From Bacteroidales bacterium UBA1680 (GTDB lineage Bacteria; Bacteroidota; Bacteroidia; Bacteroidales; UBA932): DNA of 64,000 nt. This document shows, piece by piece, positions 43,837-52,999 of this stretch. Where the stretch lies: NCBI GenBank assembly GCA_002320605.1, contig DCKG01000015.1, positions 94,645 through 158,644 of the forward strand, in the 5' to 3' direction. The position numbers were made by a program, and so were the translations under genes. How positions within the stretch are numbered: the stretch's first letter is position 1; each line of letters opens with the position of its first letter. The notes under the pieces were generated by a model, which was not told where the DNA came from, searched no databases, and saw nothing but the letters and a program-made list of their open reading frames with translations.

Positions 43837-45276
43837 TCAGACCTTGACCTTGACCTTGACCTTGGCTAATTCTTCAAGCAAGGCTGGTCTGTTCGGATAC
43901 TTGCTACGAAATGCATCAACAATTTCCTCTGCCAGTTTCTTCCCGGCAGGACAAGTACGTGCTATTTGACTGATTTGACCAGCAAGTTGTCTATACGATT
44001 TCCGATCAGGATTACCCCCTAATGCTATTGGAAATTCCTTTTTGACAATCTTGATGAGTGTTGCCTGTTGCTCTGGTGAGAATAATTTCGCAAAGCGAGA
44101 TAGAGCAGATAAAAGATTGCTCTTGGCGTTCACCAAATGAGAATACAGACAATCAATAAGGCCTTCCTCACGATATATGTCCGCTAGTGCAGAATCCGCC
44201 GAATACTGAAGCTCTTTATTAATAGATAATAACTTATTGCGGAAATCCGGCCATTCTTCGGGAGCAACAAGTCTTTTGGCTCGATGGTAATACTCCAAAG
44301 CCTTGTCACCAAATGAGTCGGCAAACAAATCCAAGCATACGGATGAAGCAAGTGGGTTCCCCATTCTTTCAAGCAAATCCAATTTCTGTTCCCTCCATTT
44401 TCGAACTGTCCCGAATTGCTTTTGCTTCTGAGCCAACAACAGGCCTTCATCAATTGCTGCCATCGCCTCATCCAGACGGCCAGTTTCCAATTTATATCCC
44501 ACATATTGTCCTCTCAACTCGTCAAAATCACGGTTTTTCCGGAAAAACGCTTCTGCCTTATCTGGCCGCCCAATTTCAATCAAATAATTCCAAATATCAC
44601 AAGCCATCGAACTCTTTCGCCATCCTTGTTCGGCATTGAATTCACGCATCTTCATTTCCAGAAACTCATCTTCCGTCAAAAGAGAAGATCTGGTGCCTTC
44701 AATCAGTTTATCAATATCATATTCAACAAAGTCAAGGAGTTCTGACTTGTAAAACTCTTGCATCCGTTCGCAGATTTCCAATCGGCGCTCTTTCGCTATT
44801 AATGGAGAATTCATCGCATTTTCGATAAGTTCAAAGCAATCATTCAAACATAAATCCTCCGCACTCCAGTCCTCCCTTTCACACAAAAAATCTTCCTCAT
44901 ACATACTGTCGTCAATATCAAGAATGAGAAACGCCGTCTCGACAGCAAGTTCCGGATGTCCTGCATCAATTGCTGAATATGCTTTTCTGATTACTTTTTT
45001 CAAATCTTTCCCTACGATGTCCCAATCCAGATATTGAGGATGGTGGCTCCAATCGTGTTCCCATACCGGGGCCTTGTAGTAATGACTGAAACATTGCTCT
45101 ATAGCATTTTTATAATCAAATGTTGCTGGCATCTTTGCTATGCCTTCAAAGTATTCTTCCAAAGACTCCAGGAAAGAAGGATTCAACAGAGAATAGGACC
45201 TTACAAACTTTCTCAAGTCTTCAGCACTCACTGCTGATAGCAAATTGTCAATGTCGCTATTGTTCTTAGTATCCAT
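43837..45276 (-). CDS. Helical-repeat protein of unknown function
   Basis: A 479-residue, strongly acidic and helical protein without signal peptide or membrane segment. The middle (about 215-420) has TPR-like helix pairs (e.g. IGRPDKAEAFFRKNRDFDELRG, LETGRLDEAMAAIDEGL). The whole resembles the helical part of large SWIM-type proteins, but no zinc motif is present. The last residues are KVKVKVKV, encoded by four tandem copies of a six-base unit (GACCTT on the plus strand). It is preceded by an AT-rich gap with no clear promoter. Function unknown. Confidence 0.7.
   Translation of the reverse strand: MDTKNNSDIDNLLSAVSAEDLRKFVRSYSLLNPSFLESLEEYFEGIAKMPATFDYKNAIEQCFSHYYKAPVWEHDWSHHPQYLDWDIVGKDLKKVIRKAYSAIDAGHPELAVETAFLILDIDDSMYEEDFLCEREDWSAEDLCLNDCFELIENAMNSPLIAKERRLEICERMQEFYKSELLDFVEYDIDKLIEGTRSSLLTEDEFLEMKMREFNAEQGWRKSSMACDIWNYLIEIGRPDKAEAFFRKNRDFDELRGQYVGYKLETGRLDEAMAAIDEGLLLAQKQKQFGTVRKWREQKLDLLERMGNPLASSVCLDLFADSFGDKALEYYHRAKRLVAPEEWPDFRNKLLSINKELQYSADSALADIYREEGLIDCLYSHLVNAKSNLLSALSRFAKLFSPEQQATLIKIVKKEFPIALGGNPDRKSYRQLAGQISQIARTCPAGKKLAEEIVDAFRSKYPNRPALLEELAKVKVKVKV
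43839..43865. repeat. Hexanucleotide microsatellite at a gene 3' end
   Basis: Four tandem GACCTT-type units (plus strand) followed by a partial unit form the last codons of the 479-residue protein gene, giving alternating lysine and valine. As the unit is six bases, copy-number changes keep the frame and only lengthen the tail. Confidence 0.75.
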
Positions 45277-45486
45277 ATTTTCAACCTTTTAATATATTAA
45301 TATTTAATAATTTAGACTATTCTATGCGCTTAATTGGCCGTTGTTGATCCTTAACTTGTTTTGCCATTTGCTCCAAGTCCATCTGTGCCGAATATAGCCG
45401 ATATAGAGTGCTTAATATTCATATCCCACTCCCCTTCAAGCAACCTCACCTGACTCTAACGGGACAGAAAAGGAACTGCACTTCCG

Positions 45487-46182
45487 TCAATGGTTTGCAA
45501 CAGAGAATGGGCAGCGCTTGCCTATGCATTGATTGTTCCGAGCTGAAAAATGGCAGATAATCTCCGGACGCTCCATTTCAACTCCGAAATGTTCCTTGGC
45601 AAAATCGATGGCAGAGAGCAACGAAAGGTAAGAATCCCGCTTGCAACAGCGTGGACCGCCAATCTTTCCTATTGCCCCTAGAGACTTTGACGTCATTAAG
45701 TTGGAGAGGCCCCATGGTTCCTTGGCAAGAGGCGTGGATTTGGTGATTATGGAGATGAACATCCCGGAACTGATGGCCGCACCACAGGCACCCCAAAACC
45801 CACAGGCTCCGCCGGGGACTGATTTTCCGCGATGCATCATCTCAACAATGGTGGCTTTCAAGTCAATGCCTCCCCCTGCATTCTTGTAAGCGGTCAGAAG
45901 AGCAGAACCCACCATAATATGATGCTCCGGCCCATGCATATGGCAAAATGGCTGTTCCATCATCTTGTTGATTATTTCGACAGGATTCCTAGATGTTTCC
46001 TTAAGGCACAGGCCGATGATAACATCCATGCCAGCCGTATGGCACTCATTGCAGACATAGTGCCCGTTCACGCAGCGCGTCTTGCTATATTCCTTCTTGT
46101 GGCAAATTGCACACTCCATGAGCTCATCCGTTTGCAGATACTCGAGCGGCGCTTTGCAGATGATGCATTCTTCTTTGGCCAT
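45487..46182 (-). CDS. DUF5714 protein, cysteine-rich
   Basis: A 231-residue protein with an N-terminal zinc-ribbon-like part: CIICKAPL, CAICHKKEYSKTRC and HYVCNECH. The body has the DUF5714 signatures CHMHGPEHHIMVGSALLTAYKNAGG, then VPGGACGFWGACGAA and GGPRCCKRDSY. Many cysteines and histidines suggest metal or Fe-S binding. Function unknown. In other genomes this family sits near radical SAM or methyltransferase genes; here the neighbours are unrelated, so context does not help. Confidence 0.8.
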   Translation of the reverse strand: MAKEECIICKAPLEYLQTDELMECAICHKKEYSKTRCVNGHYVCNECHTAGMDVIIGLCLKETSRNPVEIINKMMEQPFCHMHGPEHHIMVGSALLTAYKNAGGGIDLKATIVEMMHRGKSVPGGACGFWGACGAAISSGMFISIITKSTPLAKEPWGLSNLMTSKSLGAIGKIGGPRCCKRDSYLSLLSAIDFAKEHFGVEMERPEIICHFSARNNQCIGKRCPFSVANH

Positions 46183-46599
46183 ATTAATATATTCAGAGAA
46201 ATAGTAAAAATACGATTTATTGAAGCGAATTTACACAATTCCTGCGACATGCACACTCGCCACTTCAACAACGGACGTCTGCGTTTCTCAAAGAATATTC
46301 ATACTTTTCCATTCGGAGGTCTGATGCCAGACTTCCACCTTTATTGCCCGGAGCGGTCCTGCAGCAATGCTTAGTCGTACTATTCTCTATAAATCGAGTG
46401 TCTTTGCCAAATAAGAATCCAATGAAGTCAGAATCCGGTATTGGGCTCTTCCAAAGAGGCCGAGATAATAGCGAGGATGTGGAGTACTCTTTCTTACATA
46501 TTGAGCTTTGCATTGTTTTATTTCAACTTCAACTTTTTGCATTGGGCAAGCAGATATTTGCCAAATAACATTTCATCGGGTGTGATTAGGTTTAATCAA
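46183..46599. other. Intergenic region, 417 bases
   Basis: No gene that I can support. Short frames on both strands look random. It contains two copies of TTTGCCAAATAA (46403-46414 and 46557-46568) whose meaning is unclear. Confidence 0.35.
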
Positions 46600-48786
46600 T
46601 CATATCTTATCACTTATCTCTGTCTTCCTGGCATGCTTGTAGTTGATGCTGGTCTTTCCGAAGCGCCAGGTCAGACCCAAACGGAACTGGCGGGGGCTGT
46701 ACCAGGATTCGTTGTGTTGGTAGTAGTTCTCGGCGAATGTATCCCGCGTCGGGCCATAGTAGCGATTCTGGAAGGGCATGACAGCCGTGGCCGACAGGAT
46801 GAGCCTGTTCTTGAGGAACCCTTGCCGGAGACCTAGGGAGTACACATAGTCAACGCCGTGGTAGGTGCGCTGAAGGGTGGTTTCCCCTCCGGACATGCTG
46901 CCGGAGGCAAAGGCCGTCGCCCCTTGCCAAAGAACGACGTTGGTACTGAGGTCGAAGGCCCATTCCACACCGTCATTCTTCTGGTCCAGCGACGGCGCAA
47001 AGAAGTAATTGTACCCCACCTGGGCCGAAGTCTGGAGGCTGAACCGCTGGCCCGGATTCCAGTTGAAACTCACCATCTGGTCGATATGATCGTAGGTGAC
47101 GGCGTTCTCATAGGTGGAGACCTTGACCCCGTCCGGATAGACCTTGGAGAGATATTCAATCTTGTTGTCGCAGAGACTGCCATAGCTCCGTGCTGTAAGG
47201 CCCCAGGCTTCACCGCTTGAACGGTATGTGACTGTCACGGCATCGGATACAACTGTCCTCAGGTCTGGGTTGCCGTGCATCCGACTGTAGGGCGATTCCT
47301 CAAAGATGTAAGGATTGAGATAATCCACGCTAGGCCGCCCCAGACGACGGGTATAGGACAATGAAAGCGCATTTTTAGGATTAATCTGCCAGGCGATATT
47401 CAGATAGGGCACCACGTTGAAATTGCTATTATCAAAGGTCAGGTCCGCTGATGCGCTCTTGGAAATTCCACGGTTCAGCGTAAATTCTAAGCGTGTGCCG
47501 ACTTTCAGGGTAAGTTTTGCGAACTTGTAGCCGTAGCTGGCGTAGGCGGCAAAGATGTGCTGTTTGTAGTCCAAGTCGTTGACGTTGGAATTGTCGATGT
47601 TCCACTGCTTCGCAGCAAAGTCCCATAGTTCATCCTGCGAATCGGCCACGTGTAAGCGCAGCGTGTACTTGGTGCCGGCCTCAATCTGGTGCTTCTTCCC
47701 CAAGGTGGCGAAGTAGTCGATCTGCCCAATCTGCTGAATAGTGTGCTCTGTATTGAACGAATGACGATGGTAATCCTGAGAATTCAGGACTGGCACGACG
47801 ATGACATCGTTGTCGGTGCTGTTGGGATTTCCGTCGATGGCGTAGCTGAAGGTGAGGATGCCTCCGTCGTTCCGGAATATCTTCTGGTAAGCTATTTCCC
47901 CAGAGAAAGTATTGTAGTAGTTTATGCGAACCGTGGGCTCCTTTATTTCTATGGTCTTGGCACGGCTGGTATTCCATAATGTTTCCTTTATGTCATATTC
48001 ATTGTGCATCTTCTGGAAGTTGGCCCATCCCGAGAGTGTGATGAGATTGAGCGAGTCCGGCTCGTAACTGGCTTCCAAGGAGAATGCACCTGAAGAGAAA
48101 GTGTTGTTGCTGTCAAAATCGAGTCGCTGATAACGGTAATCTTCGCTGGAGTAATTCTCGATGTCTGTTATCCCATGTGCCAAAGGATTCGGGAAATAGG
48201 TTCCACTGGCATTGGCACTCAAGGTGAACTTGCCCAGCTGCGCATTGATATATCCGCTCCCTCCTGCTGACCCCAATGTACCGCCTTGTGCGCCCAAGGA
48301 GCCGCTATAACCGGATTTCAGATGCTTTGCCATAACGATATTGATGATTCCTCCGATGCCTTCCGCATCGTACTTGACTGGCGGATTGGTTATGACCTGG
48401 ATTTCCTTTATGGATGAAGCTGGGACGGTCTTGATGAGTTGGTCGAAGTTTCGAGCCAGCATCCCCGTGGGCTTCCCGTTCACAAGTACCTTGTAGTCCG
48501 AGGAACCGTTCAGCAGTACCTTGTCTTCTCCATTAATGCTGAGCATCGGCACATTGCGGAGAATGTCGATAAGGTTGCCGCCTTCCGCTTGCGGGTCGGC
48601 CTGCACGTTATAGGTGAGTTTGTCTGCATCGGTTTTTATCAGCTTCTGACGGGCTACTACCGTGGCTTCTTTTATTTTTTGAGTGGCACACAGGGAATCC
48701 GGCTGGGCCGTTTGAGGCTCCTGAGCATTTGCGGTAAGGCCTATGATCAGGGCAGAGGCAGTAATAATAATTGTTTTTGCTTTCAT
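46600..48786 (-). CDS. Outer-membrane beta-barrel receptor (TonB-dependent-like, OMP_b-brl_3 type)
   Basis: A 728-residue outer-membrane protein with a signal peptide (cleavage after TANAQ, residue 21), a plug domain at about 45-150 (LIDILRNVPMLSINGEDKVLLNG, PPVKYDAEGIGGIINIV) and a barrel to the C-terminus. It lacks the N-terminal carboxypeptidase-regulatory domain that most members of this family carry. Substrate unknown. Upstream on the same strand is a membrane-anchored regulator whose DNA-binding C-terminus may control this gene. A TAATTTTG box (48812-48819) supports separate transcription. Confidence 0.85.
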   Translation of the reverse strand: MKAKTIIITASALIIGLTANAQEPQTAQPDSLCATQKIKEATVVARQKLIKTDADKLTYNVQADPQAEGGNLIDILRNVPMLSINGEDKVLLNGSSDYKVLVNGKPTGMLARNFDQLIKTVPASSIKEIQVITNPPVKYDAEGIGGIINIVMAKHLKSGYSGSLGAQGGTLGSAGGSGYINAQLGKFTLSANASGTYFPNPLAHGITDIENYSSEDYRYQRLDFDSNNTFSSGAFSLEASYEPDSLNLITLSGWANFQKMHNEYDIKETLWNTSRAKTIEIKEPTVRINYYNTFSGEIAYQKIFRNDGGILTFSYAIDGNPNSTDNDVIVVPVLNSQDYHRHSFNTEHTIQQIGQIDYFATLGKKHQIEAGTKYTLRLHVADSQDELWDFAAKQWNIDNSNVNDLDYKQHIFAAYASYGYKFAKLTLKVGTRLEFTLNRGISKSASADLTFDNSNFNVVPYLNIAWQINPKNALSLSYTRRLGRPSVDYLNPYIFEESPYSRMHGNPDLRTVVSDAVTVTYRSSGEAWGLTARSYGSLCDNKIEYLSKVYPDGVKVSTYENAVTYDHIDQMVSFNWNPGQRFSLQTSAQVGYNYFFAPSLDQKNDGVEWAFDLSTNVVLWQGATAFASGSMSGGETTLQRTYHGVDYVYSLGLRQGFLKNRLILSATAVMPFQNRYYGPTRDTFAENYYQHNESWYSPRQFRLGLTWRFGKTSINYKHARKTEISDKI

Positions 48787-48811
48787 TGCTTTTCTGCGTA
48801 TTTATCGAAGA

Positions 48812-48819
48812 CAAAATTA
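48812..48819 (-). promoter_or_regulatory. -7 box of the outer-membrane receptor gene
   Basis: The minus strand reads TAATTTTG (TAnnTTTG), 26 bases before the ATG. Confidence 0.4.
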
Positions 48820-48858
48820 CCCGGGGAAAGTTTTACATAACACGGCATAAAGCAAAAA

Positions 48859-48881
48859 TATCAGCCAGTATGTGGCTGATA
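48859..48881 (-). terminator. Intrinsic terminator after the regulator gene
   Basis: TATCAGCCA (48859-48867) pairs perfectly with TGGCTGATA (48873-48881) across 5 bases. On the minus strand it is followed by TTTTT, 53 bases after the regulator stop. It separates the regulator transcript from the receptor gene. An operator role for the receptor gene is an alternative. Confidence 0.65.
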
Positions 48882-48933
48882 CTCAATGATGGATGCAAAT
48901 TTTTCGTCCCGTAAGACTTTGAAAAGTTTTACA

Positions 48934-49872
48934 TCAGCGTTCCAGCTCCAGAAGAAGGTCCCTCAGATAGATGCTGATGTTGGTATCGTGCTCGTCCAGA
49001 CCGAGCTTCTGACGGATTTCGTGGCTGATGATGTAATGCCTTTTCTTCTGAATATACTCGCCGATGTCCTTGCCCTTCAGGCCCAGGGTATAGAGGCAGC
49101 AATAACCGATTTCCCAGTCCGTAAGTCCCTTGCCCTGCAGGTATGCGATGAACTTGGGATGGCTCTCCTCGAAGACAATCTTGGTGGAACGGAGGAAATC
49201 TTCCCGGTCGGCCATCAGTACGTCAATCTCTTCTTCCGAACTGCGGTAGAACTTGTCATCAGAGGAAATGCGGGAGGCAATCACCTTGTCCAGGACGGCG
49301 AGCCGCTGCCGGATAACCGCCATCGCCTTCTCGTCCGGACGGGACTTCACCTTCTTCATGACATGACGGATGATCAGCACCAGGATAGCCAGTAGAATCA
49401 AGGAGAGGATGATGATCTCACGGATGCGTTTCTCCTTCTCGATGAGCGTCATCTTGTCCAAATAGCGCTCCTCAATGATGCGGGCATTCTGGATCTTGAG
49501 CGTATCGGATGGAGCCAGCAAACTGGCATTCTCGTTGATCTTATCAAGGCATTTCTGGGCTTTCTGTGTATTCTCGCCGTCACCAACGGAAAAATAATAG
49601 TCCAGGGCGATATGGATGATGCTGTCGTTATATACCTCAATGCCCACCTTTTCCAGCGCCTGCGAGTACAGCAGGGCGTGCCGAGCCTGCAGCTCCTTGG
49701 TGTTCAGCAGGCTCCTGTCCAGCGAATCCAGCGCCACGAACGCACTGTCGGGTGCAGTAGTCAGATACATTTCCGCCCGGTCCAGCACCTTGCCCGCATT
49801 GCTAGTGTGGAAGCACGAGCACAGGCACGCCGCCAGAATTAAGCCGAATATGTAGTTCTCGAAGTGATGCAT
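48934..49872 (-). CDS. Membrane-anchored TPR regulator with C-terminal HTH-like domain
   Basis: A 312-residue lipoprotein-type signal (LILAACLCSC) precedes a short TPR-like region (about 30-115), a transmembrane segment at about 155-175 (IIILSLILLAILVLIIRHVM), and a cytoplasmic part ending in the domain LTDWEIGYCCLYTLGLKGKDIGEYI...EIRQKLGLDEHDTNISIYLRDLL, typical of Bacteroidota membrane regulators related to LuxR-type HTH proteins. Relatives usually have many more TPRs and exceed 500 residues, so this one is shortened. I start at the ATG 49872; the frame is open to 49911. Confidence 0.7.
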   Translation of the reverse strand: MHHFENYIFGLILAACLCSCFHTSNAGKVLDRAEMYLTTAPDSAFVALDSLDRSLLNTKELQARHALLYSQALEKVGIEVYNDSIIHIALDYYFSVGDGENTQKAQKCLDKINENASLLAPSDTLKIQNARIIEERYLDKMTLIEKEKRIREIIILSLILLAILVLIIRHVMKKVKSRPDEKAMAVIRQRLAVLDKVIASRISSDDKFYRSSEEEIDVLMADREDFLRSTKIVFEESHPKFIAYLQGKGLTDWEIGYCCLYTLGLKGKDIGEYIQKKRHYIISHEIRQKLGLDEHDTNISIYLRDLLLELER

Positions 49873-49935
49873 TGTAGATACAAAAATAGCGATTATTCCT
49901 GCCAAGGGCAAAGGATAAAAGCGTCTTCATGGTTT

Positions 49936-49943
49936 CAAATTTA
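49936..49943 (-). promoter_or_regulatory. -7 box of the membrane regulator gene
   Basis: The minus strand reads TAAATTTG (TAnnTTTG), about 64 bases before the ATG at 49872. Confidence 0.4.
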
Positions 49944-49987
49944 ATGAATATTTCAGTAAATTGTGGCACTAAATAAATAATAGCACA

Positions 49988-51730
49988 ATGAAGAGACTGG
50001 AAATTGGCCTGCTCGGAATCCTCTGCACCGTCGGTGTTTTTGGGCAGGAACGTGAGCTGATCTGGCCAAAAGGTAAGATGCCGGATGCTCAGGAGCAGCA
50101 AATCGCTGCAATGACAAACGAGACGAGTAATCCTAAATTCAAGGCTGAAAAGCACAGGACAGCCTATCTGGAATGGTTTGACGCACCAGATGAGAGCGTC
50201 CGCAACAGAACATGCATCATCCTCATCTCCGGAGGTGGTTACTTCACATGCTGCGACGTAGGCCTCATTGACCTATGGCACAAAGAATTGACCAATGTCG
50301 GAGTGCAGTGCGTGAACTTCGTTTACAGGACACCGCGTCCGGAAGGCCTTCCTATATACCAAAGCGCATGGGAAGACGGCCAGAGGGCAGTCAGGATGGT
50401 CAGAAGCGAAGCAGGGAAGAGAGGTTTCGATCCTGACAGAATCGGCGTCATCTCTATGTCCGCAGGCTCGCACCTCGCCCTTCTGCTCGCCACAAGTTCG
50501 CAGACTCCTGCCTACAAGCGGGTTGACGCCATCGATGACATACCTTGCAACATCAATTTCGGAATCCTGAATGCTCCTGCCTATGTCACCACCGACGGAG
50601 AGACCGGAACCCCTGCCATTCGTCAGGGCTACGGCGCTGACGTGTCGCTTAGCAGCGTATTCAAGTTCGATGAGAAGACTTGCCCGCTCAGCCTTCACCA
50701 TGGAGGGAACGACCCATATTCACCGAACGGATCAACCCTGATCTACAGACAGCTGCGGCGAAGGCATATTCCTGCAGAGCTTCATCTCTACCCTGACAAG
50801 GGGCATGGAGCCTTCGGCCTGGAGCGCGGAATCGAGTTTCTCAGGCAGATGGGATTCCTCGGCAAGCTTGAAGACGAGGTCGCCATCGAGAGCAGGTTCT
50901 CTAGTGATGATGCCAGAGGGTTCTACAGCATGGAGAATATCTGGCCGGAGGGAAAGGCCCCTGACTTCAGGGAGGATCAGTGCACGCCATATATCGAATG
51001 GCATATTCCTAAGGTGCTCAAGACAACGGCAATCCAAATCATCTACTCCGGAGGCTCATACACTGGCAATTCCCCGAACAGCTTCGAGGTTGCTCCGGCA
51101 AGACGCTACCTCAATGAAAAGGGGATGACAGTCGTCACCATGCAGTACCGCACCCCACGCCCTAAAGGGCTGGCGAAGCACACAACCGCATGGGAAGATC
51201 TGCAACGCGCAATCAGGATGGTTCGAAGCGAGGCTGCCGCGAAGGGCCTTGATCCTGACAGAATCGGGATAATGGGAAGTTCTGCCGGTGGACACCTCAC
51301 GCTCATGGGAGTCACTTCCTCCAGGCATCAGGCATATCTTCCTATCGACGACCTCGACAAGATTGCTCCTAACGTGCAATGGGGCATCGGAATATACCCT
51401 GCTTACGCCCTCACGGACGGCATTGACAAGTACAATGTGACAGGCGGCAACGATGACAGTGCTGTCCTCGTTCCTGAATTCTCGTTCGACCTTGACACTG
51501 CCCCTATGCTATTTGTCCACGGAGATGCCGACGGATGGGCTTCGATGAACTCTGTCAAGGCATGGGAGAAGATGAGGAGCATGGGCATCCAGAGCGAACT
51601 CCACACGTTAGCCCTCAGACCTCACTGCTTCCAGAGAACGGCTTCCCCTGGCACGGGCAGTTACACTTATCTTGACCGCATCTGGGAATTTCTCAATGCC
51701 AAAGGCTTCCTGAAAGACCTGAAGCAATAG
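49988..51730 (+). CDS. Secreted protein with two tandem alpha/beta-hydrolase (esterase) domains
   Basis: A 580-residue secreted enzyme with a signal peptide (cleavage near GVFGQ, residue 20) and two copies of an esterase-like alpha/beta-hydrolase domain (about 25-295 and 316-578). The repeat is obvious: WPKGKMPD and WPEGKAPD, QCVNFVYRTPRPEGLP and VVTMQYRTPRPKGLA, SAWEDGQRAVRMVRSEAGKRGFDPDRIG and TAWEDLQRAIRMVRSEAAAKGLDPDRIG. The nucleophile elbow is SMSAG (S158) in copy 1 and GSSAG (S432) in copy 2; H273 and H546 are likely catalytic. Relatives remove acetyl groups from plant glycans; that role is inference. It is convergent with the tandem SGNH hydrolase. Confidence 0.85.
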   Translation: MKRLEIGLLGILCTVGVFGQERELIWPKGKMPDAQEQQIAAMTNETSNPKFKAEKHRTAYLEWFDAPDESVRNRTCIILISGGGYFTCCDVGLIDLWHKELTNVGVQCVNFVYRTPRPEGLPIYQSAWEDGQRAVRMVRSEAGKRGFDPDRIGVISMSAGSHLALLLATSSQTPAYKRVDAIDDIPCNINFGILNAPAYVTTDGETGTPAIRQGYGADVSLSSVFKFDEKTCPLSLHHGGNDPYSPNGSTLIYRQLRRRHIPAELHLYPDKGHGAFGLERGIEFLRQMGFLGKLEDEVAIESRFSSDDARGFYSMENIWPEGKAPDFREDQCTPYIEWHIPKVLKTTAIQIIYSGGSYTGNSPNSFEVAPARRYLNEKGMTVVTMQYRTPRPKGLAKHTTAWEDLQRAIRMVRSEAAAKGLDPDRIGIMGSSAGGHLTLMGVTSSRHQAYLPIDDLDKIAPNVQWGIGIYPAYALTDGIDKYNVTGGNDDSAVLVPEFSFDLDTAPMLFVHGDADGWASMNSVKAWEKMRSMGIQSELHTLALRPHCFQRTASPGTGSYTYLDRIWEFLNAKGFLKDLKQ

Positions 51731-51736
51731 TTTGAT

Positions 51737-52999
51737 TTACAAATATTTTCTAAGACTGTCTGCCAGATGGGAATAGCCCTCGGCAGACAGTTTTCTGTTG
51801 TCCCTGCCATACTTAGGATTAAGACTGCCATCCGCAAGGGTGAAAGAATCATAGAGATCAATGAATATGGCACCTGCCTCACGGCAAATCTCTGCAAGGC
51901 CGACATTATATTCCTTGATGGCTCTCTCATTTTCCCCTGGGAGGACGCCTAGGAGATAGAGCGATGTCTCCGGACTCGCAGCCTTCAACGCGAGGACTGC
52001 CTTACGAGTGCCTTCAAGCCCGTTGCCAGGTTCAGAGACAGCCTCGTCAGAACCAATTTCTATGAATATCTTCTCTGCGTCGTGCCGACTCAATTCCGGA
52101 ACTTGCGCGATGAATTCCTCGACGGAAGCGCCATCAATGCCCCGATTGTATATTCTTGAATCATTGAATATCTCTTTCCACTCACAGTCCTCCATGATCG
52201 ACCCTCCAGCGAAGAGGATGCTTCCCTTGTGGGCAGGCATAATCTGGAAGATCATCGCCCTGCGCACCTTCCCTGCCAGCACGGCCTTGGAAATCAAAGC
52301 ATCGGTATCAGTGACGCCCGGATCGACTTCCACATCAGGCAGGGCGCATATTCCTAAAGGCACTGCCTCGGTGCCTACGTAAGGCCTGAGAATATCCGCC
52401 AGCACGCGGTAGCCATTGCCATTGAGGTGCAGATTGTCGCTCGTATGGTCCTTTGCCATGGTCTTCCCATCCTTGTCCAGGAATGCCGGATGTGTGTCGA
52501 TGAAGGCATAGCCGCGCTCAGCGCAGAAACTTCCATATTTCCGGTTCAATTCAACTATCCACTCATTCTTTGCCTCATGTCCGTCGATGAAGAACATCTG
52601 GTTCGGCCCCACCGGCAGCACAGACTCAATGAATATCTTGGTGTCCGGACTGTCGGCAGCGATGGAATCACAACATTTTCTCACATTGTCCAGCACCTGG
52701 TCAGGCGTCCTGGAGGGAAAGTCGTTGGTCCCGATGGCAAAGAACACCTTCGCAGGTTGATGGCGGGAAATCTCCTTGATTCTATGAAGAACTGACACAG
52801 AAGTGTTTCCGTCAATTCCTCGGTTCAGAATGTCCTGCGAGCCGAACAATTCATTCCATTCACAGTCATCAGTTATCGAGTCTCCAAGGAATATCATGCC
52901 TCCTTCATGGACTGGAAGGATATCGTAGCGATCGTTCTGGGCTGGCACCCCCAGGCTGCAGCAGAAAGAAAAGAATAGTGCAAGGATAAACTTTTTCAT
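51737..52999 (-). CDS. Secreted protein with two tandem SGNH/GDSL-hydrolase domains, second degenerate
   Basis: A 420-residue secreted protein with a signal peptide (ending near VPAQ, residue 21). Domain 1 (about 25-215) has all SGNH blocks: FLGDSI with the nucleophile, RGIDG, GTNDF and DNLHLNGNGY with the catalytic D and H. Domain 2 (about 240-420) repeats the layout but has FAGGSI, RGIDG, GSDEA and DNRKLSAEGY, so the block I Asp, the block III Asn and the catalytic His are replaced. Domain 2 is probably non-catalytic. Likely role is an acetyl or acyl esterase acting on glycans outside the cell, with the neighbouring esterase. Confidence 0.85.
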   Translation of the reverse strand: MKKFILALFFSFCCSLGVPAQNDRYDILPVHEGGMIFLGDSITDDCEWNELFGSQDILNRGIDGNTSVSVLHRIKEISRHQPAKVFFAIGTNDFPSRTPDQVLDNVRKCCDSIAADSPDTKIFIESVLPVGPNQMFFIDGHEAKNEWIVELNRKYGSFCAERGYAFIDTHPAFLDKDGKTMAKDHTSDNLHLNGNGYRVLADILRPYVGTEAVPLGICALPDVEVDPGVTDTDALISKAVLAGKVRRAMIFQIMPAHKGSILFAGGSIMEDCEWKEIFNDSRIYNRGIDGASVEEFIAQVPELSRHDAEKIFIEIGSDEAVSEPGNGLEGTRKAVLALKAASPETSLYLLGVLPGENERAIKEYNVGLAEICREAGAIFIDLYDSFTLADGSLNPKYGRDNRKLSAEGYSHLADSLRKYL

